Numbered from the stretch's first letter, positions 44,588 to 61,669 are shown. The stretch: DNA of 64,000 nt from Malus domestica (GCF_042453785.1 NC_091674.1:30267501-30331500); one strand, 5' to 3'. Translations and numbers: made by a program. The notes: generated by a model not told the origin, from the sequence alone.

Positions 44588-44817
44588 TATTAAAGGTAAA
44601 AATGTAATACAGTTAATAATATAGTTAGGTAGTTAGTATTTGGTTAAAGTGGTTAGGATTTCTATATAAACAGTATGTGTAATCTTCATTTGATTAGTTA
44701 ATACAAATCCTATTTCTCTCTCTAAACTCTCTCTCTAATATCTCTGTGTTCATCCTTCTCTTCATCCATTGTTCTTGATTTTCTTTTCAATTCCAAAACA
44801 CTACAATGTAGTTAACA
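44588..44817 (+). repeat. Right LTR, 230 bp
   Basis: Near-identical to the left LTR and of the same length. It starts TATTAAAGGTAAAAATG and ends GTAGTTAACA. Confidence 0.92.
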
Positions 44818-45829
44818 CCAAATTGGATTATTCATCCCCGTGGTCATAGGAAACTTGCATGATGACCCCCGTGGTGAAAAAACTAGGAATTAAACCCCTG
44901 TAGTCAAGATTGTTAGCAAATTTAGTCCAAAAGTAAGATTTCTGTTAAAAGACTGTTAAAATTATGGATAAAACTATATTTTCAGTTCCAATTGACATTT
45001 AAAATAAATAATTTTTTTATAACAATTAACAAAAAAAAAAGCTTAATTTTTTAAATTAAAAAAAACCCCAATTCAATGTCAATTGGAACTGAAAATACAG
45101 TTTTACCCCTACTTTTAACAGTCCTTTAACAGAAATCTTACTTTTGGACTAAATTTGCTAACATTCTAGACCACAGAGGTTTAATTCCTAATTTTTTCAC
45201 CACAAGGGTCATCATGCAAGTGTCGTATGACCACAGGGATGAACAATCCAATTTGGCCTAAACTAAATATCCTTTAATTTCTAAAATTTACTCTCTAGCT
45301 TTACCCAAAAAAATAACTCCAATCTGCATATGATTTCGAGGTTCATCAAATGCATTCTACAATTGTTTTATTTAGTTAGTGAATAAAAAAAGCAAGACAA
45401 TATTCTAAAATACTTTGACGAGATCTGTAATACTGAGAAAATTACAATATTATATATTTGAGGATTTAAATTTGAGTGGAATGACTCAAAGACACGTAAA
45501 TTATCTGATTAATTGTGTTTTAGAAAGGTGAGATTTCATGCTAAAAAATAAACTACATTCAGATCTGCTGCATCTGCATGCATGACAAATATTTAACTAG
45601 CATAAAATATTCCTAAATAAAAAAAAGACATGAAAAATTCATTAATCTGCTGAAATTTTTAAAAATACTTGATAACAGATTAAATCAAATCCCCCAAACA
45701 ATTTATATAACAAATGATCCCATAACTTCCAATAATTCTTAATAGTTAACTACACACCCAATTACACATAATAACATAATATACAGAGGATCCATCTATT
45801 AAGGATATAAACACCCTACAAATATTATA

Positions 45830-46388
45830 CGGTGAAGTGCTGATTTAGTCTCTGAACTATCATCTCAATGAAAATTAGGTCCCTGAATTATTTTTCGGTA
45901 AAATAAGTCCCAAAATTCCTTAAAAATTGCTAATTTTATCTCTACTATTATATTCAAAGCTATTTTATCCAAATTTTCGTTAACTTAAGTCACTTGAAAT
46001 ACTTTAGAGTGTAATAGAGTTATTTTTTTGCCTATAAACCTTAACATTTCATATAGATTGCAAATCTAAAGTCTAATTTACCCTATGAAGTTAACTTACA
46101 CTATTTCTTATGTAAAACTACCAATTTACCCTCCAAATTTGACTTCATACACTATTTCTTTATAATAAAAAAAATTAAAAAAAAACTACCAATCTATCTC
46201 TAATGTGTATTACATGCAAGTAACGTAACTTAAATTGACAGAAAATTGAATATAGTAGCTTCGATTATATTATTAGGGATGTAATTGGCAAATTTTTATA
46301 ATTCAAGAACTGATTTTTCTGGAAAAATAGTTTAGAGACCTAATTTTCACTGAAGTGATAATTCAAGGACTAAATGGGCAGTTCACCC
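45830..46388. mobile_element. MULE-like MITE, about 559 bp
   Basis: Inverted ends: left CGGTGAAGTGCTGATTTAGT, right ACTAAATGGGCAGTTCACCC. Inner arms mirrored around AAAATTAGGTCCCTGAAT. Perfect 9-bp duplication AATATTATA at 45,821-45,829 and 46,389-46,397. No coding capacity. Confidence 0.9.
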
Positions 46389-46639
46389 AATATTATAAGA
46401 ACTCATTTGGAAGTGTTTTAAAATGATTGCAAACACTTTTGGTAAAAATAATTTTAAAACCAATCTTTCATAAAATTCTAAATGGATCTTGGAAAAGCAC
46501 TTGAAGTGCCTCCTGCAAGAAGTACATATCTGGTGCTTCTTCTAAAAAACATTTGGATCTCAAAATGAATTTCACAAAAGTGCTTTCAGTCATGTTAAAA
46601 GCAATTTCCAAACAAACTAAATTTCTAATAAATCATAAC

Positions 46640-47181
46640 AGTGTAAAAACTAAAATGAAGTAATTTTCGACACCTTATCACGACGATTATCCAACTGATT
46701 CCTCGGATGGAGTTAGTGTGAAGATGTCTGGTAAAGCTGGTGGTTGTGTCCAAGAAATATAGAACAAATGACATTATGCAACAGCACACGAACATGGGGA
46801 TGGGACAAATATCCAGAGGAAGAGAGGGAACGAAAGGTAGAATGCTCGCAATCCAAGGGACCAAAAATGGCTTCCGTGATTCAAGCTCCGCGCAACGTGC
46901 TCGAGGTAATCCTTGTGGCCCTTCCATGTCGGCACAGTGGCTAAAAAGCTAAAATGTGTGTAGTATTTAATCGACTGCAAGTTCAAGAGAAAGGCAACGA
47001 GAAAGCAAAGCAAGATGGAAAAGGAAAAGTACTTGATAGAGGGGAGAAGCTGAGTCAGTGGACTCTTGTTCCCGTAAACTAATCTTGATGTTGTGTTGCC
47101 GAAGTTTGTCGTGCTGCTGACGAATACGCCGATGATAGAACTGAGTGATGGATATTGTTGCTAAAAGGGCAAATAGAGTCA
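46640..47181 (-). pseudogene. Main part of exon 2 of the DUF599 paralog
   Basis: Minus-strand frames 47,182-46,967, 47,013-46,774 and 46,927-46,625 together cover the C-terminal two thirds of a DUF599 protein, with shifts between them. Hydrophobic segments such as LLCFLVAFLLNL and FYLSFPLFLWIF remain recognisable. Confidence 0.85.
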
Positions 47182-47367
47182 TAGACTTTTACGGGGTAAT
47201 TTTTCCCTGTATTACTTTATTGAAATATATACATATACAATCCTTGTTCCATAAGGAAACAAATAAAGGATACAAATAATATCCTACCTAATAAAGGACT
47301 CTTAATATTTACAATATTTTACATTCCTTTTTTTTCCTAAATACCGACTCACGTTTTACACTTCCTC

Positions 47368-50300
47368 TCAAGTTGGTGCATAGATATCACACATGCCCAA
47401 CTTGACAAGTGAGTCATCAAATTTCCGACTACACACAACATGAGTAAGGATATCTACAAGTTGCTCCTCTGAGTTCACAAACGGTATTGACACAATCTTC
47501 TTCTCGAGCTTCTCTTTAATAAAATGTCGATTAACCTCCACATGTTTTGTCCTATCATGTTGCACTGGATTATCAGCTATATCTCTCATGGACTTGTTAT
47601 CACAATATAATTTCATGGTCTCTTTTGGCTTAAACCCAAGACCCCAAAGAAGTTTTCGAAGCCAAAGAACCTCACAAATGCCGTGAGCCATGCCCCTATA
47701 CTCGGCCTCAGCTAAGGATCACGATACTACCTTCTGTTTCTTATTTCGCCATGTAACCAAATTTCCTCCTACAAATGTAAAATACCTAGAAGTAGGTCGC
47801 CTATCACTTACATTACCTGCCCAATCAGCATCTCTGAATCCCTCAATCTTCAAATGCCCGTGCTTCCCATACAAAACTCATCTTCCTGGCACAGACTTCA
47901 AATACGCTAGGATACGCATAACAGTAGCCATATGATCTACACTCGGTGAATGCATAAACTGTCTCACTACACTCACAGCATAGGCTATATCCGGATGTGT
48001 ATGAGCCAAATAAATTAGTCTTCCTACAAGTCTCTGATATATACCTTTATCAACTGATTTCTTATTTGGATCCAAACATAGATGATGCTTTTCAACAATT
48101 GGAGTGTCTACCGGCTTACACCCTAGCATACCAGTTTCTTTTAATAAATGCAGGACATACTTACTTTGAGACAAGAAGATACCTTTAGAAGAGAAAGCAA
48201 CTTCAACCCCAAGAAAGTACTTCAAATCCCTAGGTTCTTCATTTCAAACTCAGCTGCAAGATTTTCCTACAACTTCAAAATCTCATCAAAATCATCCCCG
48301 GTTATAATCATGCCATCTACATGGATGATTAAGGTTGTCACTTTATTTTGTCTCCATTTTACAAACAACGTGTGATCAGAATGACTTTGACAATACCCAT
48401 TCTTTTTCATAACCTGAGTAAACCTATCAAACCACGCACGAGGCGATTGCTCAAGTCTATAGAGTGACTTACACAACAGACATAGTACTCCGGTATTCCC
48501 ACCAACACTATACCCGAGAGGAAAATCCATATATACTTCTTCCTCCAAATTCCCATTGAGAAAAGCATTCTTCACATCAAACTATTTTAATGGCTAGTCC
48601 ATATTTGCAACTAAAGACATCAAAACACGTACCGTATTCATCTTGGCAACTGGAGAGAACGTTTCTTGGTAATCTACACCATATGTCTGGGTGTATCCTT
48701 TAGCTACCAACCTTGCTTTGTACCTGTCTATCTATCCATCAACTTTTTATTTAACTGTAAACACCCACCGATCTCCAACTGTCTTTTTGCCTTTGGGTAA
48801 AACGATCACCTCCCATGTATTATTTTTCTGCAATGCCAACATTTCCTCATCCATTGCTTTTGCCCACTTTGGATGTTGGAAGTATGCCGACAAAGCCACT
48901 CATTTGATGTAATAGCTTTTGGAATACTTATTGTATTAAACCTTTATATGTTTAATGAAGGGCAAAACTTATTGTTAATCACTATTTATTGTATCATGTG
49001 TTTAAACAATAAGGGAATCCAAGGAATGTATTTGATCTAAGAGATAAGTGATTTAAGTAAGTTAGATTATCGAGACCTTTCTCTTATGTTCATTCCTAAA
49101 ACGTTCCTAACCATAGGATTGCCAATTGGGCATTGACAATCCGCTAAGGTTAGTATGTGTTATGTTGACTCAAGCGTGAGTATGACTAGTCTCAAGTCAT
49201 ATAGTGTTGGACACTAAGGCAAACATATAGGTGCTCGAAAGAGTGATCGAGTACACTGAACAACGATTAAAAGAGAGTTCGAACATACATGTCATGTAAG
49301 AACTCGAGAGTTGCAATATGCAAAGTAGTCATTTGACCTGAGGCATCATAGATGTCTAATGGTTAGGTCCTTGACCTTTGATCATGTCAAAGGCATTCCA
49401 TTGGAGTGTCCACGGCATTGTTGGGGTCAAGCTATCTAGTCATGTAGGCATATGAATGCACAACAAGGGATCTCTAACCTTCCATGGTGGAAGGAGAATA
49501 CTCTAAGATGTGATTCGAGAGTCTTTGGCCAAAGCATATGAATATGACTTAGGAAGTTTGTTCCAAATCTTATTCAAAAGAATCATATGGAGATGTATCA
49601 CATTGGATAGTAGACATGAAACAAACTATCACTTAAACAATGTGATTAAGAGTATTGTATTAGAGAATGACCGTATTGCATTGTAGTTGTAACTGGATAG
49701 GTTCTCCAACCAATTCTACTTAGCTTGGGTAACCATGACATGCTGCTAGGTGTCACTCATGGTTTGTGGAAGCCCTGATGATTAGCAAACACTAATTTTA
49801 AGGGAGAATTGAAATGTGGTTTCAATTCACAATCGATCTTTAAGAGTACCAATTGCCCACTACCTCGCTAAATGGAACCTAATGGATCGTACACCGAGTA
49901 AGGATGGAAGTGAACAAATTAAATGAAATGGATATGCAATTAAATGGCTTAATTGAAGAATGGTCAAGATTAATTAATTAGTTAATTAATTTTACGAAAG
50001 GTTCGTATTGGGCTTTTAAGTTGGTTTTGGGTTTCGGGGCCCAAAAGTGTTTTGGTCCACAAGGCCCATTATGTTTAAGTTGTATGACAACTAAAGCAAA
50101 ATGGGCAATAAGCCCAATCACAACAAATAGGCCGGCCATGGTGAGGAGAGGGTGAAGGTTTGCTTAATTGCAAGTTTGCCACTCACCTAAGAAAAGTGTT
50201 ATAAAAGCAACTTTATAGCTATTTTTCTCATTAGGGTTTTTCTTGTAGAAAAGAGGTGAAACCTATTCTCTATTTTTCAACAAGGATGCCAGCCACTTGG

Positions 50301-53300
50301 AGGAGATTTATCTAGCAATCTTTTCTTCTCTAAGTCATCCATTTCATCTTCACACCTCACCCTTGGTGTGGAGACTTAGAGACACCAAACCTTTGGTGTT
50401 TTGGAAATCCTTTCCTCACATCCTCAAGGACCAAAGGAGCACAAAAGGAGAAGGAAATCACAAGCAAGATCCAAGGAGCTTGGAGGTGATTTGAAGGCCC
50501 TCCACTTGGGTGAATCCCTTGTGTAAACAATGATGAGCTTCAAGGGTAAAGAATCTTTAAATTCTTCATTCTCTTTAATGTTGTTAAAGAGTCTTTTAGT
50601 TCACCATTCACTAGGCTTTGAAAGTCATGGGTTTTATGAATTGTTTTTTAATGCATGCCTACTTTAATGTGTTAATAGTTTGCATATGTATTCAAATGTT
50701 CTTACTTGTTCTTAGCTAGGACAAAAATTTTCCTTCATTGGATCCTTTAGAGTTTCCTCCACACAGGTTGGTACTTGAATTGACTCCATATTGTCCACCA
50801 AAGTTTGGCGCTTCTGTGCAAGACTATTGCATGAGACATAGTTGGCTATTAGATACTTCACATTCCCATCCGGAGAAAACCTGTCAGGTGGCACACCTCG
50901 ATTTTGTCTCCGTGGTAACTTATATGCACTTACATTATTATTTAGATTAGTTACATAATCATCCACAATACTTACCTTAGGTATATTAAGAGAAGATGTA
51001 TTGGGCGGCACTGGGGAACTAGAAAGATGTGGCATATCAACAGGTTTGGCAAGTGTCTACCATGACTATTCAGATGTTACTTCGGCATGCTCAAGCTCCT
51101 AAGCCCTATTGTCCTCGGCAGAGACCAACTGAAAACCCTCACTTGCTGCAGCAGAAGCTAGCCGAAGTTCTAAGTTCTTCTTGGCACTTGCTTCTCTATT
51201 GGCCAAGTTCGATCTCGGCAATGGTGTCTCCCCCTAGGTCAAACCACTCTAGATCACCAATAGTGCTCTCCCCCTGGTGATCTGAAGATGAATGTACTGG
51301 AGCGTAAAAATACTCCGATTCAGAGGTCACACCCATGGTGACATACATTTGCCAGGTCTCAGGGTGATAATATTTATATCCTTTTTGGTGAGATAAGAAA
51401 CCCACAAACACATACCGTAGGGCACACAGATCCAACTTAGTGCGATGAATTTTCTAAATATGCACATAAGCCACACAACCAAATACTCGAGGAGTGAAAG
51501 TATTAGTAGACACCATTAGAGCATGTTGAGTGAGGACTTAGAGAGGTGTTCGAAATTCAACAACCCGAGATGGCATACGGTTAATCACATCTACTGCATA
51601 AGTGACACCTTCAGGCCAAAACACCTTAGGAACAGAGGCTCCAAGAAGTAAAGCACACGCCGTTTCTAAGATATAGCGGTTTTTCCTCTCAGTAACCCCA
51701 TTTTGTTGCGGGTATGAGGACATGTCATTTTATGGAGAATGCCTCAATCACGAAGAAACTCCGACAATGCAAAATTAATATACTCACCACCAATATCGGA
51801 ACGTAGAACTTTAACCATAGACGAATATTATGCTTGAATCATCTGAGAGAAAGATATAAATACCATACCAACATCACTTTTATTTTTCAACACATATAGC
51901 CAAGTCATACGAGTGCAATCATTAACAAACATAACAAACCATTTAATGCCAGAAGAAGTAACAACTGGAGAAGGCCCCCAAACATCAGAATGCATAAGTT
52001 CAAATGGCAAAGATCTTTTATTCATACTAGGAGGAAACGAAGCACGATGGCTTTTAGCAAGAATACATACTTCTTAATTTAAGTCTAATTCATTTATTCC
52101 ACTAAATAGACTAGGCAACATATGCTATAAATACCCAAAAGATGCATGTCTTAATCGACGATGCAATTACCATACTTTTTGTAAATTACTAGAATGAGAT
52201 GCTCGAATTGCATTAGCTCTACCAAGAACGCCGCCATACACATAGTACAACCCCTCTCTCTTAGTGCCACGCCCAATTATCTCATTAGTTTGAATATCTT
52301 GAAGTAGACAAAAGGACGGATACATTAGAGCAACACAATCCAATTGTTCAATAACTTGTTGTATTGATAATAAATGATGGGATAAAGAGGGAACAAGCAA
52401 GCAACGGTGTAAAGGGAGAGATGAGGTGAGATGCACGAAGCTCACGCCACACATTTGTGCAAGGGTACCATTGGTAGTTGCTATGCTTTTCATGTGAGAT
52501 GTTGTCATATATTAAAACATATTTTTATCATATGTCATATGATCCATTGCACCAGAGCCCAGAATCCAACCTGTATGTTGCTCAGTTTCAGAGGCTAAAA
52601 GAACACGTCTCATAGTACATGTGTTGGAGGACGAGTCACCTTGAGCAGTATGAGTTAACAAGTTTGCCTAGGATCACTAGAGCTAGACTCGGCCCCCTTG
52701 GCTATCGGTGTAGCAGCGGCAAGGAAGGCACAACCTCCACTAGTTCCTGCTGTTCCACGTTCCTTGGCACGCAATCGTTTCTTTAATTCTGGAAACCACT
52801 CAAGCACCCCATGCTTGGCAAAACATGTATCTTTAGTATGACGGGTCTGACCATAAAAAGTACACTTCAAATCATCTTTATTTTCTCGGGTAAATGGACA
52901 AGAATTTAAAGATTGATTAGAAGAATTATTAAGATGGGGGGGGGAGGGGTTTGCAGGTGGCCGAGAGACCATGGCCACATACGGCAACCCTCCTTGGTTG
53001 TTACTCATACCCATCAAAGTGGCATGTCGTTGTGCTTCATGCCTAACAACAGAAAACACCTCATCGACAGATGGTAAGGGTTGAGTACGTAAAATATCAC
53101 TACGTACTTTATCAAAGATGTCTTCCAAACCCCCCAAAAAAGCATACACACGATTGATTTGAATCTCTTCTCGAAGTGTCTTGAGATTTGTAGCACATTC
53201 CATCTTGATTGGCCTCTGCTAATCTAACTCTTGCCAAACGGACATGAGGTCAACATAATACACACTAACCGGGTAGCCCTCTTGACGAAGTCTAAACAAT

Positions 53301-53719
53301 TTGACCTTTAATTCATAAATTAGAGAAATATCTTAACCATCATAATAGGTCCGAGCCACCTCTTCCCAAACTTCTTTAGCTGTATGCAAGTGAATAAAAA
53401 ATCCCATGATAACAGGTTCCATGGAATTGATCAGCCACCCTTTCACTATTGCATTCCATGTCTCCCACCTCTCATACTCAGCATTATCCTCATCAGGTCC
53501 ATTGGTACTCCCTGCCACGAAGCCCTTTCTACCATGTCCAACAATGTGCATCTCCAATACCTTGGACCAAAAAGGATAATTTGATCCATTCAGCTTCCCG
53601 ATGTTCAGTACGGCAGACGCATCGTTCTGAATGACAACGAGATTCAATATCGGATTGTTGGTTGGTGTGTGGGAACCACCTTCCAACATCAAGGTTGAAT
53701 CGTCCCCCATATTCACCAT
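47368..53719 (-). pseudogene. Copia gag-pol remnants, minus strand
   Basis: From right to left: gag from about 53,719 (LNIGKLNGSNYPFWSKVLEM) and 53,203-52,655 (ending in a degraded zinc knuckle, CTFYGQTRHTKDTC). The integrase pre-domain region is at 52,508-52,167. Integrase core pieces are at 52,025-51,538 (ELMHSDVWGPSPV, YPQQNGVTERKNRYI). A linker follows at 51,435-50,712. RT pieces are at 48,900-48,267 (KNAFLNGNLEEEVYMD, SLYRLEQSPRAWFDRF; the usual YVDD reads HVDG, so the catalytic site is altered). Connection and RNase H are at 48,225-47,368 (KYFLGVEVA, DNKSMRDIADNPVQHDRTKH). Numerous stops and shifts separate these pieces. Confidence 0.88.
48905..50734 (+). mobile_element. Solo LTR (about 1.8 kb) inside the Copia RT region
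   Basis: Flanked by the 5-bp direct repeat TCATT (48,900-48,904 and 50,735-50,739). The Copia reading frame breaks off at one side and resumes at the other. It begins TGATGTAATAGC. A TATA-like TTATAAAAGC occurs near 50,200, followed by a transcribed-leader-like stretch, so the plus orientation is likely. No coding region or second copy is seen, hence solo LTR. The family (probably Gypsy) is not identified. Confidence 0.75.
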
Positions 53720-54236
53720 CTCAACTTACATAGAAGAAGAAAAAACATAGCACCCACAGTTGTGCAATAAAAACCTCACGGCAGCAGCAAGACAATGTGT
53801 TGCAATAAAGAAACTCACGGCAGTAGCAAGACAACGTGCTGCAATCCCAAGATACACGGTCTGACTGATTTCTGCAACAAACAGCGTAGGAACAAGTAGA
53901 CAGAACACAACAGCAGAAGAAAATATTGTTTTACAGTTTCTAGGGTTACGACAACTTGGCTCTGATGCCAAATAGAATTTTACGGGGCAATTTTTCACTG
54001 TATTACTTCATTGAAATATATATATATATATATGTATGTATGTATATATTGTTCTATAAGGAAACAAATAAAGGACACAAACAATATCCTACCTAATAAA
54101 GGACTCCTAATATTTTCTATATTTTACATTCCTTTTTTTCCCTAAATACCGACTCACGTTTTACAGGGTAGACGCCATTATGTTGTTGCAGATTATTTGA
54201 ACAGCCAAAACACCATTCTTCAAGGGGTTCTGATCA

Positions 54237-55351
54237 AATTAGAATTGATGGAGAGGAGTTAAGCTTTTATCCATCAAAGACAACAGGACTAAATTCTGCA
54301 AGACATAAATGATACAGAAACCATCTAACTTGAAACACCTTCGGGGGCTCGTTTGGTTTGTTGGATTGGGTTGGATAACTCAATATATTCAAGTTATTAT
54401 GTTGCAGAAAAAAATGAAGAAAGTTCGTCCACTTGAAGGTAGAAACTAGATTCTCGTTCCGTCGTGTCTAATATTTTCTAATCCCCACATAATGAAAATT
54501 CATTCACCTCTATCTCCAGAATACCTTGGAAGTTTATGCTGTTATACAATTCAAGCCAATCTTAGCCACCAAAAGTCCCTAAATATCCGAACTTGAAGGA
54601 GAAACTTTCCCTATGGATTGAAGTATGCCATGAGCAAAGCAGACCTCTTTTCTTACAAGTAAAGGAGTCAATGTTAGAATCTCAATCGGCTAGCGATTTT
54701 CACTCCCAGTTTCTCCTTTAGCACTCATTTACTAGTTTTCGTCCGTCAATTCAAGAGAGGATCGCAGAAGGAGAAAAATGGTGTGCGAAAATGTAAAATC
54801 ATATCATGTTATTCTTAATCGTAAAATCCCAAAAACCCAACAAGGGAATTGAATCTTAGAGAGGAGAGAGAGAGAGAGAGAGATATATGGGGAAGTGACA
54901 AGATCCATTGGCGGCGAGACCGAGCATTGAGGCCGACGACAGTTCGAATAGGATGGCGGGGTGCATACCACTGGTGGTGTACGGATGACATGATTGAGAC
55001 ACCCTTACACAGTTTTTCTAGCAATTGTGATGAGTAAAAAGTAAAAACTTCTTGACGTTAAACGTTTTTTTTGGTAATCCTAGCCTTATATCCAATCCAC
55101 CAACCATTGCTGAAAGCCTGAAAGAAAATGAAAAACTCCAAGCGACCCATAAGCCCCCCAACTCAACATATAAAAAACATACTCAAGCTTTTATACATTT
55201 CCAACTGTAACTGTTATTACAAAAAGTCGAGGTAAAAAAAGAGAAGGTAGATACCAAAATTTATTGATGGTAACTATCATCACAAAAAGTCGGGGTTAAA
55301 AACTCTTATTATACATGAGATTTCGGCATTGAACATCCGTTTTATGAGCTT
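54237..55351. other. Intron/flank of the DUF599 paralog and 3' flank of the poly(A) polymerase gene
   Basis: 54,237-54,860 corresponds to the intron of the broken DUF599 paralog, with a CT/GA tract at 54,862-54,882. 55,030-55,351 is AT-rich and holds the 3' UTR of the poly(A) polymerase gene. A short diverged direct repeat on ATCACAAAAAGTCG (near 55,214 and 55,271) is present. Confidence 0.5.
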
Positions 55352-60154
<4,803 letters not shown>

Positions 60155-60764
60155 TTACAATGTGAATAAAAGTTTGATTTTTTGTATATACTTATATATC
60201 AGAATACATGGGAATTGGGGTAGTGCAGTCAAGAACAAATTTTTATTGATGATATTTTTGCACTTTTTATTCTTTTCTTTTTTTTTTTTTCTTCTTCCTT
60301 TCCAAAATAATTAAATCGTAACCAAACAAATCAAAAACAGAAAAATAATAATCAAGTAATTCTCAGTTACACATGATACTGGGTATAATCCCCAAAAGCT
60401 ACAAAGGAGAAAAGACTGATGACAAAATTGAACAAACCCTAACCCTATATTTTCGATATCGCAATACAAAGTGTACAAATTCACCAATTTCCAACCCTGA
60501 GCCCTAACCCCAGACAGCGGAGAAGGAGCAACAGCACCGATTGACGCCCAGAAATTGAGTGGACCACGCCAAAAGTCTCCGGCTTTTCAGAACCGACGGT
60601 GTGGGCCTTCGGCGGTGGTCACCATCGGAGCCTGAGAATCATCGAGGAGAAGAAAACCTGGAACAATCGCGGGAGGGAGGCAGATAGATAGAGATAGATA
60701 GCTTTCATAGAGTGAGTAGAAGGGGAGAGAGAACCCTATTGGCTTTTGGGAGATCGTATTTCGT

Positions 60765-60782
60765 CATATATAAATATATATT
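60765..60782 (-). promoter_or_regulatory. TATA-rich core promoter of the poly(A) polymerase gene
   Basis: On the minus strand a TATATATTTATATAT segment lies just upstream of a purine/pyrimidine-rich leader (60,500-60,740). A start near 60,740 would give a leader of roughly 580 bases. An intron in that leader is possible (donor-like CCAG|GTTTTC near 60,655, acceptor-like TTTGTAG near 60,400) but unproven. Confidence 0.5.
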
Positions 60783-60867
60783 ACGTTTAGTTCTGTTTAT
60801 GCGAAATTACTAAACAATTTTTTTATTTTTTTTTATGCATATTCAAAACAAAGCTGTTTTTTTTATT

Positions 60868-61258
60868 TGGCTTTTTAGTTAAAATGATCTTTGAGATTTG
60901 TATAACACATAACTTTAATCCCTTGAGATTTAAAATAATAAAAATGATAACTGAGATTGTCCACCATTCATTATTTTGATCATTCCGTTTAAAAACTCCT
61001 TTAAGTTGAGGGAATAACACATAATTTTGGTTCCTAAGTTTTGCATAACACATAACTTTGGTCCTTAAAATTGTCCACCATCCATCATTTTGTTCATTCC
61101 ATTAAAAAGCTCAAGGACTACTTAACAAAAAAAATTTAATGGAAGGACCAAAATAATGAATGGTGGACAATCTCAGATACCACTTCTATTTATTTTAAAT
61201 CTCAGGAACCAAAGTTATATGTTATGAAAATCTCAAAAACTATTTTGACTAAAAAACC
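60868..61258. mobile_element. MITE, about 390 bp, upstream of the poly(A) polymerase gene
   Basis: Inverted ends: left GGCTTTTTAGTTAAAATGAT, right ATTTTGACTAAAAAACC; the mirrored stretch extends about 70 bp (TAACACATAACTTTAATCCC against its inverse near 61,210). TTTTTTATT sequences on both sides could be a 9-bp duplication but the low complexity makes this uncertain. It sits about 100 bp upstream of the inferred transcription start. Confidence 0.78.
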
Positions 61259-61669
61259 TTTTTTATTATTGAAAGACGGCGTTATTCATGCTCCCTTTTA
61301 ATTCACATTTTTTTTTAAATTTCCAACCATCAGATCAGATGAATTGAAGGAGATCAAATGACAAAATCAAAAAAGTACCCCCCAAATAAATTAGTGTTGG
61401 CAAATAAATCTTCACAACCCTCACAATTAAGACATAAAAACATCAAGATGTCCATAGATAGATCTTTTTACAAAAGTTACATGCATAATTCATGAAGTTC
61501 CGAACTTCTCAGACACAATTGATGTACATACGCAGGCGCGTCCCAAATCAAAATGATTCACAAAAGCACAACTTTCCTCATCCAGTTCAGTCTTTAGTCT
61601 TTGGACCGAGTACACAGAAACTACATGATTTTACAGCAGAAGGGTGTCTCTGCAAGTAGCGAAGCAAGA
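61259..61669. other. Intergenic spacer and 3' UTR of the dioxygenase gene
   Basis: AT-rich, no coding features. It separates the poly(A) polymerase promoter side from the end of the next minus-strand gene. Confidence 0.5.

Larger units (their letters stand above)
42214..44817 (+). mobile_element. Compact non-autonomous LTR element, 2.6 kb
   Basis: Two 230-bp LTRs (42,214-42,443 and 44,588-44,817), very similar along their length, flanked by the perfect 5-bp duplication CCAAA (42,209-42,213 and 44,818-44,822). The primer-binding site TGGTATCAGAGCC follows the left LTR, and the polypurine tract AGGGGGAG precedes the right LTR. The interior lacks protease, integrase and RT motifs. It holds a Ser/Glu-rich open frame on the opposite strand (43,101-42,718), a hairpin array (43,364-43,767), a Gln-rich open frame on the opposite strand (44,498-43,986) and a large palindrome before the purine tract. 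It probably depends on Copia enzymes; similar LTRs suggest a fairly recent insertion. Confidence 0.88.
42207..45258. mobile_element. MULE-like MITE split by an LTR element
   Basis: The MITE ends GGCCAAATTGGATTATTCAT and GATGAACAATCCAATTTGGCC are inverted copies, and similarity continues over about 200 bp on each side. A 9-bp duplication TAAACTAAA lies at 42,198-42,206 and 45,259-45,267. Only the first seven bases are left of the LTR element (42,214-44,817). The rest, 44,818-45,258, is to its right. The uninterrupted MITE would be about 440 bp. Confidence 0.9.
47187..54168 (-). mobile_element. Copia LTR retrotransposon inserted in the DUF599 paralog
   Basis: Short LTRs at about 47,187-47,360 and 53,978-54,165 (on the minus strand starting TGTAAAACGTGAGTCGG). 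The 5-bp duplication TAGAC lies on both sides (47,182-47,186 and 54,169-54,173). The primer-binding site follows the right-hand LTR on the minus strand (TTGGCATCAGAGCC, about 53,959-53,972). Protein remnants run gag to RNase H from right to left. A solo LTR interrupts it at 48,905-50,734. Length without that insert is about 5.2 kb. Confidence 0.9.
46625..55024 (-). pseudogene. DUF599 paralog, disrupted
   Basis: Remnants of a second DUF599 gene on the minus strand. Exon 1 is a degraded segment near 55,010-54,890 (HPIRTVVGLNARSRRQWIL). Exon 2 starts at 54,229 (LKNGVLAVQIICNNIMAS), is cut by a Copia element, and resumes below 47,187 (TLFALLATISIT, then FLATVPTWKGHKDYLEH, FWSLGLRAFYLS). Besides the insertion there is a one-base loss near 47,145 and another frame change near 46,800, and the intron-1 donor GTTAGT of the intact paralog is replaced by ATATAT. 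The intact gene lies at 39,667-41,638. Confidence 0.87.
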
